From Pseudomonas synxantha BG33R (GTDB taxonomy: Bacteria > Pseudomonadota > Gammaproteobacteria > Pseudomonadales > Pseudomonadaceae), in the NCBI RefSeq assembly GCF_000263715.2, contig NZ_CM001514.1, positions 5,149,674-5,213,673 on the forward strand: 64,000 nt of DNA, in the 5' to 3' direction. Shown here piece by piece: positions 46,905 through 56,494 of this stretch (positions within the stretch are counted from its first letter, which is position 1; each line of letters begins with the position of its first letter). The translations under genes were made by a program, and so were the position numbers. The notes below the pieces were generated by a model that was not told where the DNA came from, did no database searches, and worked only from the letters and a program-made list of their open reading frames with translations.

Positions 46905-47408
46905 ATGTCGACACTGATAAACGAATCCATGGTTCCACGGTACCCGACTACCGATACCTTCGGCCAGAGGCCTACGGGGCCCGACAATGGCTGGCATCGC
47001 CCACAGCAACCCCCACGCCCCGACTACGGCTGGCATCGCCCGCAGCAACCTACACGTCCCGACTATGGCTCGCATCGTCCGCAGCAACCCACACAACCCG
47101 ATTATGGCTGGCATCGTCCGCAGCAACCCACACAACCCGATTATGGCTGGCATCGTCCGCAGCAACCCTCACAACCCGATTATGACTGGCATCGTCCGCA
47201 GCAACCCTCACAACCCGATTACGGCTGGCATCGTCCGCAGCAACCCTCACAACCCGATTACGGCTGGCATCGTCCGCAACCCTCACAACCCGATTACGGC
47301 TCGCATCGTCCACATCAACCCACACGCCCCGACTACGGTTCGCATCGTCCACAGCAACCCACACATCCATACGACCAAACCCTGACGCAGCCAGTACGCC
47401 CCTATTGA
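46905..47408 (+). CDS. Tandem-repeat protein rich in Pro, Gln, His and Trp, 167 aa
   Basis: After a 26-residue head (MSTLINESMVPRYPTTDTF) come about nine to ten copies of a 13-residue unit of form HRPQQP-S/T-Q/R-PDYG-W/S, one shortened. The DNA repeats are 39 bases and near-identical, so they expand or shrink easily. No signal or membrane segment. I know no family. An ATG with GAGAGAT upstream and an Hrp-box-like promoter precede it, and a 59-residue gene follows 26 bases later. Type III-linked export is possible but unproved. Confidence 0.72.
   Translation: MSTLINESMVPRYPTTDTFGQRPTGPDNGWHRPQQPPRPDYGWHRPQQPTRPDYGSHRPQQPTQPDYGWHRPQQPTQPDYGWHRPQQPSQPDYDWHRPQQPSQPDYGWHRPQQPSQPDYGWHRPQPSQPDYGSHRPHQPTRPDYGSHRPQQPTHPYDQTLTQPVRPY
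46980..47370 (+). repeat. 39-base tandem repeat array
   Basis: About ten in-frame units containing TGGCATCGTCCGCAGCAACC, CTCACAACCCGATTACGGC and close variants encode the 13-residue repeats of the protein above. The core 47100-47290 is nearly identical unit to unit. Confidence 0.9.
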
Positions 47409-47434
47409 TCAGCCAACCACAGGAGATACGGAAC

Positions 47435-47614
47435 ATGTCAATTTATGGAATGGGTGTACGCAATGGCGTCAACATGCCAACCGCGCAATGGACCCAGCAG
47501 CAACAATGGCTGGATCAAGCCCGTGCTGAACCGCCAATCTACGGCCAGCCTGGCCATAAAGACGCGCTCAAGACTGATCACGGTAAAGAGTTGAATAAGC
47601 GACCAGAGTATTAA
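47435..47614 (+). CDS. Small hypothetical protein, 59 aa
   Basis: Not recognised. The polar 59-residue product starts MSIYGMGVRNGVNMP, has a Gln-rich middle (TQQQQWLDQ) and a charged tail ending NKRPEY. AGGAG nine bases upstream of the ATG at 47435 is a strong ribosome site. It follows the tandem-repeat gene at 26 bases and probably shares its Hrp-box-like promoter. A hairpin (47631-47655) follows. Confidence 0.7.
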   Translation: MSIYGMGVRNGVNMPTAQWTQQQQWLDQARAEPPIYGQPGHKDALKTDHGKELNKRPEY

Positions 47615-47630
47615 TCGCTAAAGAGAAGAA

Positions 47631-47655
47631 ACTCCCTGTGACGCTCACAGGGAGT
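47631..47655. terminator. Hairpin between convergent genes
   Basis: ACTCCCTGTGA (47631-47641) and TCACAGGGAGT (47645-47655) form eleven-base arms. Both strands continue with pyrimidine-rich sequence (CCAGCCTTTT and TTCTTCTC). Confidence 0.75.
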
Positions 47656-47663
47656 CCAGCCTT

Positions 47664-48767
47664 TTACACCAGAGTGGTCAACGCGTCGCGACTGAAGGGC
47701 AAGATGTCACTTTCGCGCCCTTCACGCACCTTCACGGCCCAATCCGGGTCTACCAGCAGCGCACGCCCTACGGCCACCAGGTCGAACTCATCGTTATTGA
47801 GGCGCTCCAGCAGCTTTTCGAGGCTGGCAGGTTGCGCGACCTTGTCGGTGTTGACCATAAATTGCAGGAACTCGCCATCCAGGCCAACACTGCCCACGGT
47901 GATGGTTGGCTTACCCGTGAGCTGACGCGTCCAGCCAGCCAGGTTGAGGTCGGAGCCTTCAAACTCCGGCTCCCAGAAACGGCGAGTGGAGCAGTGGAAA
48001 ATATCTACGCCGGCCTCAGCCAATGGCTTGAGGAACTCACCCAGCGCCTCAGGGGTTTGCACCAGGCGTGCGGTGTAATCCTGCTGCTTCCACTGCGAGA
48101 AACGCAGGATGATCGGAAAGTTCGGCCCTACAGCAGCACGAGTGGCCTCGATCAACTCAATGGCAAAGCGCGAACGGTTGGCCAGGCTGCCACCGTATTC
48201 GTCGGTGCGCTGGTTGCTGCCCTCCCAGAAGAATTGATCCACCAGGTAACCGTGGGCGCCATGGATTTCTACACCGTCCATGCCGATCGCCTGGGCGTCC
48301 TTGGCAGCTTGGGCGAAGGCGTTGATCACGTCCCTGATGTCCTGTTGCGTCATACCGTGCACAACCACGTTGCCGTCCTTGAGCTTTTCCATCGGGCCAT
48401 AAGCAGGCACGCTGGCATCAGGCTCGGTGCCGATACGGCGCACGCTACCCACATGCCACAACTGCGGGACAATCTTGCCGCCTTCGGCGTGTACCGCGTC
48501 GACCACTTTCTTCCAGCCGGCCAGCGCGGCCTCACCGTAGAAATGCGGGACGTTGGGGTAGCCGTTGGACGCCCGGTGATCGACCACGGTGCCTTCAGTG
48601 ATGATCAGGCCCACACCGGCAGCCGCACGACGACGGTAGTACTCGATGACCTTGGAGTTGGGTACACCACCCGGAGAGAACGAACGGGTCATGGGCGCCA
48701 TGACCACGCGGGTCGACAGTTGCAGCCCACCGAGCTGGAAGGGTTTGAACAAGGCTTGGACAGGCAT
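47664..48767 (-). CDS. NADH:flavin oxidoreductase, old yellow enzyme family
   Basis: 367 residues, FMN-binding TIM barrel. N-terminal FKPFQLGGLQLSTRVVMAPMTR, active-site VEIHGAHGYLVDQFFW and EYGGSLANRSRFAIELI. Old yellow enzymes reduce activated C=C bonds (enones, nitro-esters). Start at 48767 is set by GGAG eight bases upstream. Physiological substrate unknown. Confidence 0.93.
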   Translation of the reverse strand: MPVQALFKPFQLGGLQLSTRVVMAPMTRSFSPGGVPNSKVIEYYRRRAAAGVGLIITEGTVVDHRASNGYPNVPHFYGEAALAGWKKVVDAVHAEGGKIVPQLWHVGSVRRIGTEPDASVPAYGPMEKLKDGNVVVHGMTQQDIRDVINAFAQAAKDAQAIGMDGVEIHGAHGYLVDQFFWEGSNQRTDEYGGSLANRSRFAIELIEATRAAVGPNFPIILRFSQWKQQDYTARLVQTPEALGEFLKPLAEAGVDIFHCSTRRFWEPEFEGSDLNLAGWTRQLTGKPTITVGSVGLDGEFLQFMVNTDKVAQPASLEKLLERLNNDEFDLVAVGRALLVDPDWAVKVREGRESDILPFSRDALTTLV

Positions 48768-48864
48768 GGCGCACTCCACCAGGACGGGATTTATGACGCG
48801 GATAATATGCTGAGTGTGCAGCGCTTAGTAGCACTATTGATCTGGGTGATTAAGGGGTATGAAA

Positions 48865-48955
48865 GCAGTGGGTAGCTGCAAGCTTAAAGCTGCAAGAGAA
48901 GCGGTGGCGCGTCTACTTGCAGCTTAAGGCTTGGGACTTGAAGCTACACCGAAAG
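48865..48955. repeat. AGCTGCAAGCTTAAAGCTGC repeats
   Basis: GTAGCTGCAAGCTTAAAGC with TGCAAG and an inverted CTTGCAGCTTAAGGCTTG with GAAGC lie between OYE and the glutathione peroxidase gene, same family as 42536. Confidence 0.75.
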
Positions 48956-48959
48956 GTGT

Positions 48960-49442
48960 TCAGCTCAGGGCTTTTTCGATGGCCAGGATGATAGTCGGGT
49001 CATCCGGAGACGTGCGCGGCGAGAAACGCGCGAGCACCCGGCCATCTTTACCCAACAGGAATTTCTCGAAGTTCCAGGTGATATCCCCAGGAAACTCGGC
49101 GCCCTCGCCCGCCAGCAGGCGATACAACTGATGGCGCTCAGGACCGTTCACTTCGAGCTTGCTGCCCAGAGGAAAGGTCACGCCGTAGTTCAGGCTGCAG
49201 AACTCGCGGATCTCTTCCTCGGAGCCCGGCTCCTGGCCCGCAAACTGATTGCACGGCAACCCAAGCACCGAAAACCCCTGGTCTTTGTATTGCTGATAGA
49301 GGTTTTCCAACGCCGCGTATTGCGGGGTCAAACCACATTTGGACGCCACATTGACCACCAGCACAACCTGGCCCTTGAAGGGCGCCAGCGGTAGCTCTTG
49401 TCCGTCCAGGGCTTTGAGTTTCAGATCGTGGAAAGCACTCAT
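48960..49442 (-). CDS. Glutathione peroxidase family protein
   Basis: 160 residues with the peroxidatic Cys36 in VASKCGLTPQY, the Gln in NQFAGQEPG and Trp in ITWNFEKFLL. A cysteine (not selenocysteine) thiol peroxidase, most likely reducing peroxides with thioredoxin. Start at 49442 (MSAFHDLK) has the family N-terminus; the open frame is longer. Confidence 0.94.
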   Translation of the reverse strand: MSAFHDLKLKALDGQELPLAPFKGQVVLVVNVASKCGLTPQYAALENLYQQYKDQGFSVLGLPCNQFAGQEPGSEEEIREFCSLNYGVTFPLGSKLEVNGPERHQLYRLLAGEGAEFPGDITWNFEKFLLGKDGRVLARFSPRTSPDDPTIILAIEKALS

Positions 49443-49543
49443 GACGAACTCCAGATATCCCATATTCTTTGCATTGCAGCTCTCGGAGCTTACAACCGGC
49501 GAGTCTGCAATCATAGACGCCGGTGACAAAACTCGCCTGCAGG

Positions 49544-50008
49544 TTACTGAGCGGTCGGCCAAGGCAGAATCGGAATCGCCGTCACCGCGTTCTGCGGGCT
49601 GCCTTCGATCAAGCGGTCGCTGTAGACCAGATACACCAGGGTATTGCGCTTCTTGTCGAGGAAACGCACCACCTGCATGGTCTTGAACACCAGGGAGGTG
49701 CGTTCCTTGAAGACTTCATCCCCGTCCTTGAGTTCGCCCTTGAAATGGATCGGGCCAACCTGGCGGCAGGCAATCGAGGCCTCAGCGCGGTCTTCGGCCA
49801 GGCCCAGGCCGCCTTTGACGCCGCCGGTCTTGGCACGCGACAGGTAGCAGGTCACGCCGTCGACCTTGGGGTCGTCAAACGCTTCGACCACAATCCGGTC
49901 GTTAGGGCCGACAAACTTGAACACCGTCGAGACCTGGGCGATTTCTTCGGCCGAGGCCAGCAGTGGCATGAGCAATAACAGGCCGAGTAATCCCTTAATT
50001 ACACGCAT
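49544..50008 (-). CDS. CreA family protein, periplasmic
   Basis: 154 residues with a signal peptide ([21 protein letters not shown]) and the CreA core: [37 protein letters not shown] and [11 protein letters not shown]. Function unknown. Start at 50008 has GGAAT upstream; the upstream frame to 50566 is a shadow of proB. Downstream of proB on the minus strand. Confidence 0.93.
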   Translation of the reverse strand: MRVIKGLLGLLLLMPLLASAEEIAQVSTVFKFVGPNDRIVVEAFDDPKVDGVTCYLSRAKTGGVKGGLGLAEDRAEASIACRQVGPIHFKGELKDGDEVFKERTSLVFKTMQVVRFLDKKRNTLVYLVYSDRLIEGSPQNAVTAIPILPWPTAQ

Positions 50009-50024
50009 CGGGTATTCCTTTCGT

Positions 50025-51143
50025 TTAAACCAGGATGAGGTTATCGCGGTGCACCAGTTCCGGCTCCGCCATATAGCCCAAGAGTCCGACAATAGCGTCA
50101 GACGATTGTCCAATAATCTTCTGTGCTTCAAGGGCGCTGTAGTTGGCCAGGCCACGGGCAATCTCACGACCGTCCGGCGCGACGCACACCACCATCTCAC
50201 CACGGCGGAAGCTGCCCTGCACCAGCTTGACGCCCACCGGCAGCAAGCTCTTGTTGCCTTGGGACAACGCCGACACCGCGCCCTCGTCCAGCACCAGGGT
50301 GCCACGGGTTTGCAGATGCCCGGCCAACCACTGCTTGCGCGCTGCCAGCATGCCGCGTTCCGGTGATAGCAGCGTACCGATGCGCTCACCGGCCTTGAGG
50401 CGATCCAGCACGCGCTCCAGGCGCCCACCAACGATGATGGTATGGGCACCGGAACGCGCAGCCAGGCGAGCGGCGCGCAGTTTGGTCTGCATACCGCCAC
50501 GGCCCAGGGCACCGCCGACACTGCCAGCGACCGCATCCAGTGCCGGGTCATCGGCGCGGGCTTCATAGATCAACTGGGCATCGGGGTTGTTGCGCGGGTC
50601 GGCGTCGAACATGCCGTCGCGGTCGGTGAGGATCACCAACAGGTCGGCTTCCACCAGGTTGGCCACCAGCGCAGCCAGGGTGTCGTTGTCGCCGAAACGG
50701 ATTTCGTCTGTTACCACGGTGTCGTTTTCATTGATGACCGGGATGACCTTGAGCTCCACCAAGGCGCGCAAGGTGCTGCGGGCGTTGAGGTAGCGCTTGC
50801 GGTCGGACAGGTCGTCGTGGGTCAGCAGGATCTGCGCCGTGTGGCGGCCGTGCTCGGCAAAGCTGGACTCCCAGGCTTGCACCAGGCCCATCTGGCCGAT
50901 GGCCGCGGCGGCTTGCAGTTCGTGCATCGCGCTGGGTCGCGCGGTCCAGCCGAGGCGGCTCATCCCGGCGGCGACAGCCCCGGACGACACCAGCACCAAC
51001 TCGACACCGGCCTCATGCAAGGCCACCATCTGCTCGACCCAGACGCTCATGGCTGCACGATCCAGCCCCTTGCCATCGGCCGTCAGCAACGCACTGCCGA
51101 TCTTCACGACCCAGCGCTGCGCACCTGTCACTTTGCTCCGCAT
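50025..51143 (-). CDS. proB: Glutamate 5-kinase
   Basis: 372 residues. Kinase domain (about 1-260: [39 protein letters not shown]) and C-terminal PUA domain (about 275-372). First step of proline synthesis. The ATG at 51143 gives the usual length; ATG at 51146 or a TTG further up are possible. Gene order obg-proB-creA is the P. aeruginosa one. Confidence 0.97.
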   Translation of the reverse strand: MRSKVTGAQRWVVKIGSALLTADGKGLDRAAMSVWVEQMVALHEAGVELVLVSSGAVAAGMSRLGWTARPSAMHELQAAAAIGQMGLVQAWESSFAEHGRHTAQILLTHDDLSDRKRYLNARSTLRALVELKVIPVINENDTVVTDEIRFGDNDTLAALVANLVEADLLVILTDRDGMFDADPRNNPDAQLIYEARADDPALDAVAGSVGGALGRGGMQTKLRAARLAARSGAHTIIVGGRLERVLDRLKAGERIGTLLSPERGMLAARKQWLAGHLQTRGTLVLDEGAVSALSQGNKSLLPVGVKLVQGSFRRGEMVVCVAPDGREIARGLANYSALEAQKIIGQSSDAIVGLLGYMAEPELVHRDNLILV

Positions 51144-51206
51144 CATCTTCAACCTTAGAGTGAGGGCTGCGCGACCCAGCGCCGCCCATAACGTTATACC
51201 CGGATA

Positions 51207-51238
51207 CCAAAACGCCGCTCCAGGGAGCGGCGTTCAAG
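51207..51238 (-). terminator. Terminator of obg
   Basis: AACGCCGCTCC (51211-51221) with GGAGCGGCGTT (51224-51234); on the minus strand it is followed by GTTTTGG. Lies just past the obg stop. Confidence 0.8.
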
Positions 51239-51252
51239 TTTATCGCAACGAA

Positions 51253-52506
<1,254 letters not shown>

Positions 52507-52624
52507 TTAAGAAACCAAGACATAAGACTCTTGCAAAAATGAGCGCAGCGACCTCAATCAGCGACCGAAAACTTGCGCCTGAGCTCATCACAAACAGCTT
52601 TGCAAGAGACTCACTCCACAAACG

Positions 52625-52653
52625 AAAAAGCCCCGTCGCAAGACAGGGCTTTT
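52625..52653 (-). terminator. Terminator after rpmA
   Basis: AAAAAGCCC (52625-52633) and GGGCTTTTCC (52646-52654) arms; on the minus strand a T-run (CTTTTTCG) follows. Confidence 0.8.
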
Positions 52654-52668
52654 CCAGCGATCTCGCAA

Positions 52669-52926
52669 TTAAGCTGCGACAACGCTCACGTAACGGCGGT
52701 TGAACGCGCCCTTTACTTCGAACTTGATCACGCCTTCGATTTTAGCGAAGAGGGTGTGATCTTTACCCATGCCAACACCGTAACCGGCGTGGAATTGGGT
52801 GCCGCGCTGACGCACGATGATGTTGCCCGGAATGATTTTCTGGCCGCCATACATCTTCACGCCAAGGCGTTTGGCTTCTGAGTCGCGACCGTTACGGGTA
52901 CTACCACCAGCTTTTTTGTGTGCCAT
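52669..52926 (-). CDS. rpmA: 50S ribosomal protein L27
   Basis: 85 residues, starting [27 protein letters not shown], the strict L27 sequence with Lys/His near the peptidyl transferase centre. It follows rplU by about 34 bases. Confidence 0.99.
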   Translation of the reverse strand: MAHKKAGGSTRNGRDSEAKRLGVKMYGGQKIIPGNIIVRQRGTQFHAGYGVGMGKDHTLFAKIEGVIKFEVKGAFNRRYVSVVAA

Positions 52927-52960
52927 GAGTCAATTCTCCTAGTGAGGAATTAGGCTGAAA

Positions 52961-53275
52961 TTAAGCCTGAATACCGGTGATTTTGATCTCGGTGTACCAC
53001 TGGCGGTGGCCCATACGCTTCATGTGGTGCTTACGACGACGGAACTTGATGATGCGGACTTTATCGTGACGACCTTGGGAGATCACTTCAGCCACAACGG
53101 TAGCGCCAGCAACAACTGGAGCGCCGATGTTCACGTCATCGCCATTGGCGACCAACAGAACGCGATCAAAAGTAACGGATTCGCCAGTAGCGATTTCCAG
53201 TTTTTCGATCTTCAGGTATTCACCTGGGGCGACTTTGTATTGCTTGCCACCAGTAACAATTACTGCGTACGACAT
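52961..53275 (-). CDS. rplU: 50S ribosomal protein L21
   Basis: 104 residues: [25 protein letters not shown] and [23 protein letters not shown]. Start at 53275 (ATG with GGAGAAATACC upstream). First gene of the rplU-rpmA unit. Confidence 0.99.
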   Translation of the reverse strand: MSYAVIVTGGKQYKVAPGEYLKIEKLEIATGESVTFDRVLLVANGDDVNIGAPVVAGATVVAEVISQGRHDKVRIIKFRRRKHHMKRMGHRQWYTEIKITGIQA

Positions 53276-53652
53276 GGTATTTCTCCGATAATCCTGCTCA
53301 CCCAGCGCTTTATAAGAAGAGGTATTGGCTGGCATGGCTGCATGGGATGGACGTCCCGAATGCAATTGCGTAAGGCAGGTGCTGCCCAGGAAGTTCAGGG
53401 TGCGCGATTGTACGCAAGGTAAATGGGTGTTGCAAGGGGCCGCCAGTCGCCTTGAAAGCGTAACGAGCGAAGGGAAGACAAGGAAAAAACAGGCGAGGAA
53501 GCGGAGTTTACTGGTTGTAAATGAGCATTCCGAGCCTGTTTTTGACGCAGGATTACCGAGCGCAGTAGCTTTCATGGTGACTGGGCGTGCCTTGACACTG
53601 CGGGGTCAGGGTCCTAGCATGCCGCGCAACCCTTCTGGAGCGACTGTCGCTG

Positions 53653-54621
53653 ATGCAACCCCAAGCTTTCTACCGCGCGGTCGCGGACGATTTTAGCGCC
53701 GTCGACGGCATCATCAAGCAGCAGCTGACGTCTAAAGTGCCGCTGGTCTCCAAAATTGGCGACTATATTACGTCGGCGGGCGGTAAACGCCTGCGTCCTT
53801 TATTAGTGCTGCTGTGTGGCAAGGCGCTGGGCCGCGAAGGCGATGACCTGCGCTTGCTGGCCGCGACCATCGAGTTCCTGCACACCGCCACCCTGCTACA
53901 TGACGACGTGGTCGACATGTCCGGTATGCGGCGTGGCCGCGAGACCGCCAATGCAATGTGGGGCAACGCACCCAGCGTGTTGGTGGGCGACTTCCTGTAC
54001 TCGCGCTCGTTTGAAATGATGGTCGAACTGGGCTCGATGCCGGTGATGAAAATTCTTTCACAGGCCACGCGCATCATCGCCGAAGGCGAAGTGTTGCAGC
54101 TGTCCAAGGTCCGCGACGCCAGCACCACCGAAGAAACGTATATGGAAGTGATTCGCGGCAAAACCGCGATGCTCTTCGAAGCCTCCACCCACAGCGCCGC
54201 CGCGCTGTGTGGCGCCACCGCGGAACAGGCCGAAGCCCTGCGTACCTTTGGCGATCACCTGGGCGTGGCGTTCCAACTGGTGGATGACCTGCTCGACTAC
54301 AAGGGCGATGCCGAAACCCTGGGCAAGAACGTCGGTGATGACCTGGCCGAGGGCAAGCCAACCTTGCCGCTGATCTACACCATGCGCGAAGGCACGCCGG
54401 AACAGGCCGCCCTGGTGCGCAAGGCCATCCAGAAAGGCGGGATCGAAGACCTGGAGGCCATCCGTGCCGCCGTCGAAGCCTCCGGTTCCCTGGAGTACAC
54501 CGCGCAACTGGCGCGTGACTACGTGGCGCGGGCGATCCAGTGCCTGGAAGCCTTGCCGGCCAGTGAATACCGGGATGCATTGGTGGAACTGAGTGAGTTC
54601 GCGGTGGCCCGTACTCACTGA
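53653..54621 (+). CDS. ispB: Octaprenyl diphosphate synthase
   Basis: 322 residues with both aspartate-rich motifs of trans-prenyl synthases: LLHDDVVDMSG and LVDDLLDYKGD, plus GGKRLRPLLVL. Makes the side chain of ubiquinone (length of chain not readable, usually C45 in Pseudomonas). Divergent from rplU, the conserved order. Confidence 0.96.
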   Translation: MQPQAFYRAVADDFSAVDGIIKQQLTSKVPLVSKIGDYITSAGGKRLRPLLVLLCGKALGREGDDLRLLAATIEFLHTATLLHDDVVDMSGMRRGRETANAMWGNAPSVLVGDFLYSRSFEMMVELGSMPVMKILSQATRIIAEGEVLQLSKVRDASTTEETYMEVIRGKTAMLFEASTHSAAALCGATAEQAEALRTFGDHLGVAFQLVDDLLDYKGDAETLGKNVGDDLAEGKPTLPLIYTMREGTPEQAALVRKAIQKGGIEDLEAIRAAVEASGSLEYTAQLARDYVARAIQCLEALPASEYRDALVELSEFAVARTH

Positions 54622-54634
54622 TTCCGCGTTGATT

Positions 54635-54710
54635 AATGTGGGAGCTGGCTTGCCTGCGATGACGGTAGTGAATTCACAATCGCTATCGCAGGCAAGCCAG
54701 CTCCCCCATT
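54635..54710. repeat. REP pair (GTGGGAGCTGGCTTGCC family)
   Basis: AATGTGGGAGCTGGCTTGCC with TGCGAT (54635-54660) and inverted ATCGCAGGCAAGCCAGCTCC with CCCATT (54685-54710), between ispB and the PhnA-like gene. Confidence 0.9.
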
Positions 54711-54802
54711 TAGATCGCATTCACCACTGACCTCCCCGCTCTCGCCGCAAAACCCTATATAATGTGCGACTTTTAGTCATCCCTGAACCTCAAGGAGCTT
54801 TA

Positions 54803-55144
54803 GTGAGCACGTTGCCACCCTGCCCGAAATGCAATTCCGAATACACCTACGAAGACGGCACCCAACTGGTCTGCCCGGAATGCGCCCATGAGTGGTCCGC
54901 CAATGGCGAGGCCGAAGTGGCCGGCGATGAGACCGTGAAGAAAGACTCTGTGGGCAACGTCCTGCAGGACGGCGACACCATCACCGTGATCAAGGACCTC
55001 AAGGTCAAGGGCACCTCACTGGTGGTCAAGGTCGGCACCAAGGTCAAGAACATCCGCCTGTGCGACGGAGACCACGATATCGACTGCAAGATCGACGGTA
55101 TCGGCCCGATGAAACTCAAGTCCGAGTTCGTGCGCAAGGTCTGA
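54803..55144 (+). CDS. Zinc-ribbon protein of the PhnA/YjdM family
   Basis: 113 residues with two CxxC pairs, CPKCN and CPECAHEW, then [19 protein letters not shown] and [10 protein letters not shown], the PhnA/YjdM pattern. Not phosphonate hydrolase; function unknown. Start at GTG 54803 with AAGGAG seven bases upstream. An upstream ATG at 54764 lacks a ribosome site. Confidence 0.9.
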   Translation: MSTLPPCPKCNSEYTYEDGTQLVCPECAHEWSANGEAEVAGDETVKKDSVGNVLQDGDTITVIKDLKVKGTSLVVKVGTKVKNIRLCDGDHDIDCKIDGIGPMKLKSEFVRKV

Positions 55145-55258
55145 AGCTGCTGCATCCATCCCGCGCCCGCCGCGGGATGGCGTTTCGCCCTCCTGATTGA
55201 TCGAAAACAATATCCACACAAAAAAACCCGGAAACCGCCAATAGATACTTGCTATTCT

Positions 55259-55282
55259 ACGAATAAGAATTATTCTCATTGA
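55259..55282 (+). promoter_or_regulatory. Fur-box-like operator
   Basis: GAATAAGAATTATTCTCATT is AT-rich and palindromic with good match to the 19-base Fur consensus GATAATGATAATCATTATC. It lies about 22 bases before the ATG of the 85-aa gene. Confidence 0.75.
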
Positions 55283-55303
55283 AACTCATCAAGGAGAACG
55301 ACC

Positions 55304-55561
55304 ATGACTTATTTGATAGATGCCTGGCTGGATCGCCCCCACCCTTACCTGCGAATCCTGCATCGGGAAACCGGCGAAGTCTGTGCGGTGCTTGAGGAAG
55401 AAGCGCTGAACGAACTACAGGACCAGGGTGACCTGGACGTCAATGGCCTGAGTTCCAGTGAGCCTGGAGTACTGAAGGAAGTGGTGAGGAATTTGTTTCT
55501 GTTCTGCTATGCCCGAGCATTGCGCCCGGCGACCGACTTGAATGGCAAGTTCCATCCATGA
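55304..55561 (+). CDS. Small protein, PA4570-like, iron-regulated
   Basis: 85 residues, acidic (MTYLIDAWLDRPHPYLRIL, EVCAVLEEEALNELQDQ). Not a known enzyme; neighbourhood ispB...fklB matches the P. aeruginosa PA4569-PA4572 order, where the PA4570 gene is iron-starvation induced. The Fur box upstream fits. No signal peptide. AAGGAGAA supports the ATG. Confidence 0.83.
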   Translation: MTYLIDAWLDRPHPYLRILHRETGEVCAVLEEEALNELQDQGDLDVNGLSSSEPGVLKEVVRNLFLFCYARALRPATDLNGKFHP

Positions 55562-55576
55562 AGAAACTGGCAAATG

Positions 55577-55608
55577 CCTGTTGGGGCGAACGCGTTCGTC
55601 CCAACAGG
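55577..55608. terminator. Hairpin between convergent genes
   Basis: CCTGTTGGG and CCCAACAGG arms with an inner GCGAACGCGTTCG stem make a 32-base near-perfect palindrome between the PA4570-like gene and fklB. No T-run, so it may be a structural or bidirectional terminator. Confidence 0.6.
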
Positions 55609-55621
55609 TAACCAGCAGGTC

Positions 55622-56239
55622 TTACAGAACGTCGAGCAGCTCGACGTCGAATACCAGAACGCTGTGCGGCGGGATGCTGCCAACGCCTTGAGCGCCGTAA
55701 GCCAGTTCGCTCGGCACGTACAGACGCCATTTGCTGCCGGCATTCATCAGTTGCAGGGCCTCGGTCCAGCCAGCGATCACGCCGCCAACCGGGAATTCTG
55801 CAGGCTGGCCGCGCTCGTAGGAGCTGTCGAACACAGTGCCGTCGATCAAGGTGCCGTGGTAGTGGGTACGCACTTGATCTTCACGGGTCGGCTTGGCGCC
55901 GGTGCCAGCAGTCAGCACTTCAAATTGCAGGCCGGAAGCCAGGGTGGTGATGCCATCACGCTTGGCGTTTTCAGCCAGGAATGCCAGGCCGGCACCCGCA
56001 GCAGCTTCAGCCTTGGCAGCGGCTTCGGCTTGCATGATCTCGCGGATCACTTTGAAGCTGGCAGCCATTTGCTCCTGGTCAACACGGCTAGGCTGGCCTG
56101 CAAATGCGTCGGCCAGGCCGGCCAGGATTGCGTCCAGGCTCACGCCCGGTGGCGGGTTGTCGCGCAGTTGGTCGCCCAACTGACGGCCGATACCGTAGCT
56201 GACGCGGGTTTCGTCGGTGGACAGATTAACTTCGGACAT
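55622..56239 (-). CDS. fklB: FKBP-type peptidyl-prolyl isomerase
   Basis: 205 residues. N-terminal helical dimerisation domain (about 1-95) and C-terminal FKBP domain (about 105-205: HYHGTLIDGTVFDSSYERGQPAEF and GSKWRLYVPSELAYG). FKBP22 type. Start at 56239 (MSEVNLSTDE). No signal, so cytoplasmic. Confidence 0.95.
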   Translation of the reverse strand: MSEVNLSTDETRVSYGIGRQLGDQLRDNPPPGVSLDAILAGLADAFAGQPSRVDQEQMAASFKVIREIMQAEAAAKAEAAAGAGLAFLAENAKRDGITTLASGLQFEVLTAGTGAKPTREDQVRTHYHGTLIDGTVFDSSYERGQPAEFPVGGVIAGWTEALQLMNAGSKWRLYVPSELAYGAQGVGSIPPHSVLVFDVELLDVL

Positions 56240-56494
56240 GAAGAGGCTCCGCTGTAGGACAACATGGTTTCCCGTGCTGCCCAGAACTAAAAGGGCCCGC
56301 AGACTAGCACACAAGAGCGGCCCATGATCAGCCCCACCCCGGCATCGCCTTAGCGCACCAGCGACCCTTCGTCGCCCATCAATAAAAGTATTTCAGAATT
56401 ATCCCATGCCGCCGATACAGCCCTACACATCTTGGCTGGCTCAAACAACAACACACCGTCCAGCAGACAGACATCACTCTTCAAGGAGCTTTCG

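Noticed and set aside
46980..47370. 39-base repeats as a CRISPR array
   Set aside because: Repeats are contiguous, in frame, and encode a repetitive protein with no unique spacers.
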